Shown one piece after another: positions 7,898 to 14,959 of a stretch of 64,000 nucleotides of DNA. Origin of the DNA: Paenibacillus darwinianus (GTDB taxonomy: Bacteria > Bacillota > Bacilli > Paenibacillales > Paenibacillaceae); NCBI RefSeq assembly GCF_000598065.1, contig NZ_KK082115.1:44774-108773 (forward strand), in the 5' to 3' direction. Within the stretch, counting starts at the first letter, position 1; each line of letters begins with the position of its first letter. The notes below the pieces were generated by a model. The model did not search any database, was not told where the DNA came from, and worked only from the letters and a program-made list of their open reading frames with translations. The translations under genes were made by a program, and so were the position numbers.

Positions 7898-9238
7898 GTG
7901 TTCAATAACTGGAAGACAATTATGCTGCTCGCCATCCCCTCTCTTGTTTCTTTCGCCACAATGACGGTCACCGGCACCATAAGCCTGATCATGGTCGGGG
8001 GACTCGGCATGACGATCATTGCGGTCGTCGGCGTCAGCAACATTATCATGTACAATGCGTTTGCGATTTTCTCCGGCATCGGCCATACGGTCAATTATCT
8101 GGTGGCCCAAAACTACGGCGCGGGCGACATGAAGAAGGGCATAGAACGGACGTATCTCGCTTTCTATCTCTGCTTGGTGTTCGCGGGCGTCACGGCCTCG
8201 GCAGGTTGGCTGTTTGCGACCGATATTTTGCGCTTGACCGGCGTATCCGCCGCAGGCGTCGAGGCGGGCGCCGGTTATTTGCAGCTTCGGTTTTATGCCA
8301 TGTCGTTCGGGATCGTCTCTTTCGCGTTTCACGGGTTTCTGCGCGGGATCGGGGCTACGCGGATGTCGATGTACATCTCGCTCATCGGCAGCGGCACCAT
8401 GATTTTTCTGACGTATGCGCTTACGTTCGGCAAGCTGGGGTTCCCTGAGCTCGGCTTGTTCGGGGCAGGCTTGGCCGTTTTGGCAGGAGAGGCTCTGCAG
8501 GTGCTCGTGTGCGTGTTCGTTTTTTATTTTATGTTGAATCGGCAGTTCGAGACCCGTCGTCCCGTCCCTTTGAACGGTTCGGAGCTGAAGCTGCTCGCCA
8601 AGGAAAGCGGCAAGCTGGGCGTGCAGGAGTTTTCGCTCAGCCTGTCGATGTATATCTTCACGGTGTTCGTGGCGAGCCTCGGCGATGAAGCGCTGGCGGC
8701 GAATGAGGTGGCGCTGAATGTCATGTCGTTCGGCTTTATGCCGGCTTTCGCTTTCGGGGCGACAGCGACGATCCTGGTCGGCCAATACATCGGCTCGGGC
8801 AATCCATATGCGGGCCGGCGCGCAGGCACCGATACCGCGATCCTCGGAACGATTTTTCTGATTCTGCTCGGCACCGTCGAGCTGTTCTTCGCGGAGCCGA
8901 TCGCGCGCCTGTACGCGCCTCATGATCCGGCGGTGTACGAGACGGCCGCCTACCTGATCCAGGTTTCGGCTTATCTGCAAATTTTCGACGGGCTGCTCAA
9001 TTTCTATGCCGGCGGCCTGCGGGGAATCGGCGACACGACTTTCCTGCTGAGAGTGTCGTTCGCCGTCAGTTGGGGGCTGTTCGTGCCGCTGGCCTACTTA
9101 TTTATCTATGTGCTGGATATGGGGAGCCTCGGCGCCTGGTTGTCCTTGTATTCGTTCCTCACGGTGTTCGGGCTTGCGGTTATGGTGAGGTTCTACCGGA
9201 CGGATTGGATGGCGGTGCGCGCGAAAGAGGCGCATTGA
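7898..9238 (+). CDS. MATE family efflux transporter
   Basis: A 446-residue, 12-helix membrane exporter of the multidrug and toxic compound extrusion family (NorM/DinF-like), using Na+ or H+ to expel cationic compounds. The two MatE halves are visible: the first begins IMLLAIPSLVSFATMTVTGT and contains the paired segments around YLVAQNYGAGD; the second contains TILVGQYIGSGN and the late AYLQIFDGLLNFYAGGLRGI. The start is GTG 7898 behind AGAGAGAAGAGG. It is a single-gene unit with its own promoter and dyad operator. The substrate cannot be deduced. Confidence 0.9.
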   Translation: MFNNWKTIMLLAIPSLVSFATMTVTGTISLIMVGGLGMTIIAVVGVSNIIMYNAFAIFSGIGHTVNYLVAQNYGAGDMKKGIERTYLAFYLCLVFAGVTASAGWLFATDILRLTGVSAAGVEAGAGYLQLRFYAMSFGIVSFAFHGFLRGIGATRMSMYISLIGSGTMIFLTYALTFGKLGFPELGLFGAGLAVLAGEALQVLVCVFVFYFMLNRQFETRRPVPLNGSELKLLAKESGKLGVQEFSLSLSMYIFTVFVASLGDEALAANEVALNVMSFGFMPAFAFGATATILVGQYIGSGNPYAGRRAGTDTAILGTIFLILLGTVELFFAEPIARLYAPHDPAVYETAAYLIQVSAYLQIFDGLLNFYAGGLRGIGDTTFLLRVSFAVSWGLFVPLAYLFIYVLDMGSLGAWLSLYSFLTVFGLAVMVRFYRTDWMAVRAKEAH

Positions 9239-9296
9239 TCGGTGCGGAAGATCGACCGAGTGCGGTGAATCTTGTTCTGCTGTTCGGTTTTTTGGG

Positions 9297-9446
9297 CAAG
9301 ACTTTGATGTATATTATCTTCCGGAACCGTTAGCTCCAATTAAAGTTAAGAAAGAAAACGATAAATACATGTACTATAGACTGGACGGGTTCGGGGAAGT
9401 AGGCAATTGGTTTGAGTTTGGGATACCTGAGGTCCAGCAGGTATAG
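9297..9446 (+). pseudogene. Possible 3' remnant of an unrecognised gene
   Basis: Between the MATE stop and the spoVR terminator, one frame ending with TAG at 9444 encodes a protein-like stretch (DFDVYYLPEPLAPIKVKKEN, then LDGFGEVGNWFEFGIPEV). Its composition looks coding and it is more AT-rich than its neighbours. No start with a ribosome site is seen; an internal ATG lies at 9369. It may be the tail of a deleted gene. I do not recognise the family. The rest of 9240-9480 shows nothing else. Confidence 0.25.
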
Positions 9447-9479
9447 ATTATCCGAACCGTTAGGCAACCCAACGAAAGT

Positions 9480-9512
9480 GAAAAAATAACTGCCGAAGCG
9501 ATTCGCTTCGGC
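9480..9512 (-). terminator. Terminator downstream of spoVR
   Basis: Nine-bp stem GCCGAAGCG / CGCTTCGGC (9492-9512) with a three-base loop. Read on the minus strand it is followed by AGTTATTTTTT, a usable U-tract. It lies about 180 bases after the spoVR stop. Confidence 0.6.
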
Positions 9513-9688
9513 GGTTGTGTTGACCGGATATGCCGGCATTCGGCGCGGCGACCTGTGTCCGCTAAATATGCAGCTGCTCCTCGTCGGCCCTGCGTTCTCT
9601 TTCGAAGCTCATCCGCCTGACCGCCTTCCTGCTTTTCAATACCTGCAACGAATGAGGGCGAAACACAGGCGGCCGATGGCGGCCGGGC

Positions 9689-11140
9689 TCAGATGAATTT
9701 GCGGCTGATTTTCTTGCCATCGCAGCTGAATACGATCGGTTTATCCTCGACCACCGTCTGCAGGTGGACGTTCTTGCCCCATAGCCGGACGACGTAGGGC
9801 ATCGTCCGCTCCACGTATTTCAGGTCGAGCTCGACTCCCTCGTAGCGATGGGTAAGGTACAACTCGCCGGTCCGGTTGTGATCGCCGTCGGTCACTTCGA
9901 TGCAAGGGAAGCCGCCGTTCACGCGCGATACGACCAGCTGATCGCGGATGCTTTCCCAGGCCTTGTCGGTAATTTTCCACTCCGGCCCTTTTTTCTCGAA
10001 CACGTACAGATCCAGGTCGCCAACGAGCCTCTTCGTGAGATAATTGCGCAGGAACGAGATGTCGGAGTCGAACTCGCGAACCTCGAATATTTTCTCCCGG
10101 CCTTTGCCCGGCTCGCGCCCGAACCGCCGGCGTTCCTCCTCGGTCGGCTCATCCCAGCGCTTCTCGATGTCCTCGAAAATTTTCAGCCCCAAATAATACG
10201 GATTCAGGCTGTGGCGTGACGGCTGCACGACGGCGGAATTGAGCTTGGCGAATTCGATCGTTTCCTCGCTCGTCAAATCCAGCTCGCGGATGATGCGCTG
10301 ATGCCAGTACGAAGCCCAGCCCTCGTTCATGATTTTCGTCTCGATCTGCGGCCAGAAGTACAGCATTTCATCTCGTAGCATGGACATGATGTCGCGCTGC
10401 CAGTCCTGAAGCGCGGTCGAATATTCCTCGATGAACCAGACGACATCCTTCTCCGGCTGCGGCGGAAAATGCTTTCCCTGCTCGCCTTCCCTTTTCCCGC
10501 CGGCGGCAGCCGGATTCGTATCCGGGTCCAGCTCCCACAGGTCGGCGTAAGGCGCGCGCGGTTCCGGCGCTTCGGCGCGTTCCTTGTCCTGCTTGCGCAG
10601 CAGGTCGATATAACGGCTTTTGTCGAGCTGATACGGCTTCACGATCGTCTGATCGACATGCTCCTGGATGGCGAGCACCGCGTCGATGAACGATTCCACC
10701 GCATCCGCTCCGTGCTTGATCTCGTAGCCGGCGACCCGTTCCGCCGTGGCGGACATGCTCTCCACCATGTTGCGGTTGGAGGCGCGGAAGCGGGCGTTGT
10801 TTTTGAAAAAATCGCAATGGGCGAGGACATGCGCCACAATGAGCTTGTTCTGGATCAGCGAGTTGCCGTCCAGCAGAAAAGCGTAGCATGGATTCGAGTT
10901 GATGACGAGCTCGTAAATTTTGCTGAGCCCGAAATCGTACTGCATCTTCATGCGATGGAATGTTTTGCCGAAGCTCCAGTGGCTGAACCGGGTCGGCATG
11001 CCGTAGGCGCCGAAGGTGTAAATGATGTCCGCCGGGCAAACCTCGTAGCGCATCGGGTAGAAATCGAGCCCAAACCCCTTGGCGATCTCGGTGACATCGT
11101 CGATCGACCGTTCCAATTGCTTCATCTCGTCTGCATTCAC
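9689..11140 (-). CDS. spoVR: Stage V sporulation protein SpoVR (YcgB family)
   Basis: This 483-residue SpoVR/YcgB family protein is involved in spore cortex formation in Bacillus subtilis and is a cytoplasmic protein of unclear biochemistry. The N-terminal block [20 protein letters not shown] and the segment [20 protein letters not shown] are strongly diagnostic. The region [13 protein letters not shown] and the ending [11 protein letters not shown] also match the family, and length is as expected. The start ATG 11140 has GGAGGAAACGCGCG upstream. It is transcribed away from hflK, and a sigma-E-like promoter lies at 11218-11246. Its usual functional partners (yhbH and the PrkA kinase) are not adjacent: yhbH lies on the same strand at 62733. 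Confidence 0.95.
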   Translation of the reverse strand: MNADEMKQLERSIDDVTEIAKGFGLDFYPMRYEVCPADIIYTFGAYGMPTRFSHWSFGKTFHRMKMQYDFGLSKIYELVINSNPCYAFLLDGNSLIQNKLIVAHVLAHCDFFKNNARFRASNRNMVESMSATAERVAGYEIKHGADAVESFIDAVLAIQEHVDQTIVKPYQLDKSRYIDLLRKQDKERAEAPEPRAPYADLWELDPDTNPAAAGGKREGEQGKHFPPQPEKDVVWFIEEYSTALQDWQRDIMSMLRDEMLYFWPQIETKIMNEGWASYWHQRIIRELDLTSEETIEFAKLNSAVVQPSRHSLNPYYLGLKIFEDIEKRWDEPTEEERRRFGREPGKGREKIFEVREFDSDISFLRNYLTKRLVGDLDLYVFEKKGPEWKITDKAWESIRDQLVVSRVNGGFPCIEVTDGDHNRTGELYLTHRYEGVELDLKYVERTMPYVVRLWGKNVHLQTVVEDKPIVFSCDGKKISRKFI

Positions 11141-11217
11141 GCGCGTTTCCTCCTTCTATACCTACATCCCTGTGTCCCAACTCTCGGCCTCGCAGCCGAA
11201 AAAACCGTTTCATACTC

Positions 11218-11246
11218 ATCGTATGATCGCGGGGCAAGCGGTATGA
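11218..11246 (-). promoter_or_regulatory. Sigma-E-type sporulation promoter for spoVR
   Basis: On the minus strand, TCATACC (-35, 11240-11246), a 14-base spacer and CATACGAT (-10, 11218-11225) match the mother-cell sigma-E consensus (KMATATT / CATACANT) at 5 of 7 and 7 of 8 positions. It is 78 bases upstream of the spoVR start. Known sigma-E control of spoVR in B. subtilis agrees. Confidence 0.7.
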
Positions 11247-11358
11247 CGGCACGCTTTTTCGAAACGCTTCTCCGCCGTTCATCGTATGAAGGAGAGCAAC
11301 CGAAAGTATAAATAGAACGATGCTGGAGACAAATGCCAGGAGAGGGGCCAGGACGCAT

Positions 11359-12396
11359 ATGGATGTCTATCAAGGCGGTAAAACGGGCAACACGCACAGG
11401 GTGCCCCAGCTGCCGAAAAATTTGTGGCGGAACGCGGTAATCGGTGCCGCGGTATTGATCGCAGTGTGGATCGGCTCGACCGTGTTCTATACGGTACAGG
11501 AGCAGGAACAGGCTGCGATTCTTACATTTGGCAAATATACGGCGACGCAGGAAAGCTCCGGCCTGCATTTCAAGCTGCCGTATCCGGTGCAGCGGGTCGT
11601 GAAGGTGCCGGCCAACCTGACGCAAAAAATCCAGATCGGATACCGGGAGGACGATCGCGGACAGGTGACGCCGGTGGAGGAAGAGGCGCTTATGATTACC
11701 GGCGATGAGAATATCGTTTCCGCCGATGCGGTCGTCGAGTGGAAAATATCGAACGTGCGCGATTATTTGTACAATATCGAGGATCCCGAGCTGTTTATGC
11801 GCAACTCGGCCAGCGCAGCGATCCGCTCGGTTATGGGCTCGACGAAGCTCGATTTTGCGATTACCGAAGGGAAAACGGTCATCCAGACCGAGGTGAAGAC
11901 GAAGCTCGAGGAGATCCAGACGCGTTACCAGACAGGCATCCAAATCATCGACCTGAAATTCCAGGACATCGAGCCGCCGGAGGGCCAGGTTCAGCAAGCG
12001 TTCAAGGAAGTGACGAATGCGCGCGAGGAGAAAAATACGAAGATCAATCAGGCGCAGAAATATGTCAACGACCGGCTGCCGAAGGCGCGCGGCGAAGCGC
12101 AGGCGCTGATCGAGAATGCGGAGGCCGAGAAAAAATCGCGTATTCTGAATGCCGAAGGCGATGTGGCCAAATTTAATGCGGTTTACAACGAATACGTGAA
12201 AAATCCGGCGGTCACCGCTGACCGGCTCATTCTGGAAACGCTCGAGCGGGTGCTGCCGAACGCCAAGCTGATCGTGACCGACGGCAGCGGAGATACGGTC
12301 AATTATTTGCCGCTGGACAGTTTTCTCAGAAACCCGGCCGGCGCTAAAGCGGGCGCTTCCGGACAGCCGGGCGCAGAGGGGGGCGCGACGCGATGA
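11359..12396 (+). CDS. hflK: FtsH protease activity modulator HflK
   Basis: A 345-residue SPFH/prohibitin-domain membrane protein that, with HflC, forms a ring around FtsH and modulates membrane-protein quality control. One N-terminal membrane helix (about residues 27-48, AVLIAVWIGSTVFYTV) is followed by the SPFH domain starting EQEQAAILTFGKY. Then comes a long helical region (VTNAREEKNTKINQAQKYVN) and the HflK ending GSGDTVNYLPL. I choose ATG 11359 because AGGAGAGGGG lies 11 bases upstream; an in-frame ATG at 11320 has no suitable ribosome site. The stop overlaps the hflC start (ATGA), so the two are translationally coupled. Confidence 0.93.
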   Translation: MDVYQGGKTGNTHRVPQLPKNLWRNAVIGAAVLIAVWIGSTVFYTVQEQEQAAILTFGKYTATQESSGLHFKLPYPVQRVVKVPANLTQKIQIGYREDDRGQVTPVEEEALMITGDENIVSADAVVEWKISNVRDYLYNIEDPELFMRNSASAAIRSVMGSTKLDFAITEGKTVIQTEVKTKLEEIQTRYQTGIQIIDLKFQDIEPPEGQVQQAFKEVTNAREEKNTKINQAQKYVNDRLPKARGEAQALIENAEAEKKSRILNAEGDVAKFNAVYNEYVKNPAVTADRLILETLERVLPNAKLIVTDGSGDTVNYLPLDSFLRNPAGAKAGASGQPGAEGGATR

Positions 12397-13262
12397 CGAG
12401 AAATAAATGGATCGCAGCGGCGGCAGGCATGCTGCTCTTGATCACTGTGCTGACCGGCTCGATATTTATCGTGAACGAGGGCGAGTATAAGATTGTGCTG
12501 CAGTTCGGCGAAGCGACACGTATTCACGAGGAACCGGGCATCCGCTTCAAGATCCCGTTCATCGAGTCGGTGCAGTCCCTGCCGAAATACCAGAAGGTAT
12601 ACGACAGCCAGCCGACGACGATTCTGACGAAAGACAAGAAGCCGATCATCGTCGACAATTACTCCGTGTGGCGCATCAGCGATCCGCAGCGTTTTCTCCG
12701 TTCGCTGCAAACCGTCTCAACGGCGGAAGGGCGGATCGGGGATGCGATCTACAACGCGGTGCGCCGCAAGCTTTCCGAGACGGACTACGGAAGCATCATC
12801 AGCGAAAATACGGCGCGCGGGGATATTAACGTCGAAATTACGAGCATTGTCGCCGAAGTGGCGGAGCGGCAAAATTACGGTATCGAGATCATTGACGTGC
12901 GGATCAAGAAAACCGATCTGCCAGAGGAGAACAAGCAAAGCGTCTATAACCGGATGATCTCCGACCGCCAGTCGATCGCCGCCGGCTATCTTTCCGAAGG
13001 AGACGAGCAGTCGCGCAAGGTTACCTCCAATGCGGACCGGCAGGCGCAGGAGCTGATCGCCCAGGCCGAGGCCGATTCGAAAAAGATTATCGCCGAAGGC
13101 GAGCAGGAGGCCGCGCGCATCTATAATGAAGCGTACGGCAAGGATCCGGAATTCTATAAACTGTACCGGACACTGGACAGCTATGTGACGACGTTCCGCG
13201 GCGAGCCTGTCATCATGCTGCCGATCGACTCCGAGTATACGCGCATACTGTTAGGCAAGTGA
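12393..13262 (+). CDS. hflC: Protease modulator HflC
   Basis: A 289-residue partner of HflK. It has one N-terminal membrane helix (AAAGMLLLITVLTGSIFIV, residues 9-27) and then an SPFH domain with the HflC landmarks NEGEYKIVLQFGE, RISDPQRFLRSL and EIIDVRIKKTDLPEEN. The helical region SDRQSIAAGYLSEGDEQSR follows, and the end EFYKLYRTLDSY..LPIDSEYTRIL is typical. It overlaps hflK by four bases and is followed by a strong terminator, giving a two-gene operon. Confidence 0.94.
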   Translation: MTRNKWIAAAAGMLLLITVLTGSIFIVNEGEYKIVLQFGEATRIHEEPGIRFKIPFIESVQSLPKYQKVYDSQPTTILTKDKKPIIVDNYSVWRISDPQRFLRSLQTVSTAEGRIGDAIYNAVRRKLSETDYGSIISENTARGDINVEITSIVAEVAERQNYGIEIIDVRIKKTDLPEENKQSVYNRMISDRQSIAAGYLSEGDEQSRKVTSNADRQAQELIAQAEADSKKIIAEGEQEAARIYNEAYGKDPEFYKLYRTLDSYVTTFRGEPVIMLPIDSEYTRILLGK

Positions 13263-13284
13263 TAAGATAGCTGCAGCAAGCTGC

Positions 13285-13337
13285 AAAAAGGGGCCTTCGC
13301 GAAGCGGACCGATCCGCTTCGCGGGGGTTCCTTTTTA
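13285..13337 (+). terminator. Terminator after hflC
   Basis: An 11-bp GC-rich stem (CGCGAAGCGGA / TCCGCTTCGCG, 13298-13323) is nested in an outer AAAAAGG / CCTTTTT pairing that supplies the T-run. Confidence 0.85.
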
Positions 13338-13343
13338 TCTGTT

Positions 13344-13374
13344 ATTTTACCATAAAATATAGTAAAATTATAGA
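13344..13374 (+). promoter_or_regulatory. Candidate promoter with inverted-repeat operator for the MFS gene
   Basis: TTTACC (13346-13351), 17 bases and TATAGA (13369-13374) form a plausible sigma-A promoter. It is covered by a perfect dyad ATTTTAC-N11-GTAAAAT (13344-13368), which looks like a TetR- or MarR-type operator. About 200 bases of leader follow before the gene, including a small CCTCC-GGCT-GGAGG hairpin near 13440; nothing else is evident there. Confidence 0.45.
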
Positions 13375-13575
13375 AAAAGGGATTAACCGCACCGTCGGGG
13401 AAGGGGCTGCAATAGAACGAATGCGCATCGAGTGGTCCTCCGGCTGGAGGGCTCACTTTTTGTGCGTATTGGTAAAATTTTCTCTTGCGCTGGCGGGGCA
13501 ACCGTGGGATTCTACAACTAGAGCTTGCCGCCGGGCGAACGTCAACGGCTGCCAATCGGAGGACTAGAGACATTC

Positions 13576-14799
13576 ATGATAAATCCGCGATCGTTTATTC
13601 AGCAGCTTAAAGTGCAGATGGGTCCGCAGGCGTGGCATAATTTCCGCTTCGACGCCTGGGCGGCGATGACGTTCAGCGTGTTCAACGTTGTGTTTAACCA
13701 ATTTTACATTCCGATGGCGCTGCGGGCCGGAGCGACGAATTTGCAGGTCGGCCTGCTGGCTGCTGCCCCGGCGATCGGCCTGCTGTTCTCGCCCGTGTGG
13801 GCGTCGTGGATCGAGCGGACAAGTCCCAAGCCGTTCGTCATCATCCCGAATCTGATCGGCCGGATACTGATCATTCTCCCCGCCTTCTTCGGGGCGCCGA
13901 TCGTGTTCGTTGCCGTGGCGCTGCTGTTCCATTTGCTGATGGGCATTCAGGCACCGGCGTATCCGGCCTTGATCACCCGCATTTATCCGCCGCATCTGCG
14001 CGGCAGGCTGATGGGCAATGTGCGCGTCGCCATGGGCGCGCTCATGATCCCGCTCGCTTATCTGATCGGCCGCTGGATGGACTACTCGGGAGCGGCCGGC
14101 CCGCTGCTGGCCGCCTCGGCGACCGGTGTTCTGTCTATACTGTTTCTGATGGGCGTGCGGGAATCGGGGGTCGGACCGGCGCGTCCGGTCGCCGTTAAGC
14201 GGGCGTCGCTCAAGGATCAGTTCGGGCTGGTCAGGCAAAACCGCGAGCTGGCTTTTTTTCTGGTAGCGACCACCTTGTCAGGCTTCGCTAACCTATTCTC
14301 GCAACCGCTTTATAATATGATTCAGGTCGAATATTTGTCGCTGAGCAATGCGCAGCTCGGCTATGCGCGCGCAACTTACTTCGGCTGCCTGCTACTCGCC
14401 TATCTGACGGTCGGCTGGGTGATCGACCGGATTTCCGCGAAGAAAAGCATCGTCTACGGCCTGCTCGCGTATTCGCTTGTGCCGCTGCTGTACGGGCTGT
14501 TCGGAAATTACGCCTCCGTGCTGGCCGGCAGCGGCATTCAGGGCATCGGGGATGCGATCTGGGATATCGGCATCATGGCGTACCTGTTCCGGCTGGCGCC
14601 GGGCCGCGAGGCCGTCGTGTTCGGCCTGCATATGATGCTGTTCGGCGTCCGCGGTACGATCGGCCCGCTGCTGAGCACTTCGCTGCTGGCGCAGGACATC
14701 CCGATGACCGGACTGCTCATCGGCGCATCGCTGTTTTCGTGGGCGGGCGTCGCCGTGTTTCTGCTGCTGGCCGCGAGGGAACGGGCTGCGGCGGCGTGA
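13576..14799 (+). CDS. MFS transporter
   Basis: A 407-residue major facilitator superfamily permease with about 11-12 hydrophobic helices. The loop-2/3 type motif appears as WASWIERTSPKPFVIIPNLI and the second-half counterpart as GWVIDRISAKKSIVYGL. The N-terminal 20 residues are cytoplasmic. I take ATG 13576 as start because GGAGG lies 12 bases upstream; an in-frame TTG at 13525 is unlikely. It is a single-gene unit. Direction and substrate are unknown; the set of family members this resembles is usually annotated simply as MFS. Confidence 0.85.
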   Translation: MINPRSFIQQLKVQMGPQAWHNFRFDAWAAMTFSVFNVVFNQFYIPMALRAGATNLQVGLLAAAPAIGLLFSPVWASWIERTSPKPFVIIPNLIGRILIILPAFFGAPIVFVAVALLFHLLMGIQAPAYPALITRIYPPHLRGRLMGNVRVAMGALMIPLAYLIGRWMDYSGAAGPLLAASATGVLSILFLMGVRESGVGPARPVAVKRASLKDQFGLVRQNRELAFFLVATTLSGFANLFSQPLYNMIQVEYLSLSNAQLGYARATYFGCLLLAYLTVGWVIDRISAKKSIVYGLLAYSLVPLLYGLFGNYASVLAGSGIQGIGDAIWDIGIMAYLFRLAPGREAVVFGLHMMLFGVRGTIGPLLSTSLLAQDIPMTGLLIGASLFSWAGVAVFLLLAARERAAAA

Positions 14800-14959
14800 G
14801 GCGCAGGCCGGCGCTGTTGGCGCGGAAGAGATAAGCCTTGAAGCGCGCTCTGGGATGGTCGTATGGATTTGCCTCAGTTGGTAACACTATTGCCTGAATG
14901 TCAAGCTATGCTATACGATCCAGATTCCGAACCAGAGACGACAAGGTGGTGGTGCCAGC

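Noticed and set aside
9562-9666. 34-codon Arg-rich frame on the minus strand after spoVR
   Set aside because: No ribosome site before the GTG and no recognisable family; kept out of the gene list despite a coding-like composition.
10469-11311. Long plus-strand open frame opposite spoVR
   Set aside because: It is the antisense shadow of spoVR; codon use and composition are those of a GC-rich complementary strand, and no family motif is present.
13430-13475. Leader before the MFS gene considered as T-box or riboswitch
   Set aside because: Only a small CCTCC/GGAGG hairpin and a T-rich stretch are present; no T-box core or known riboswitch motif could be matched.
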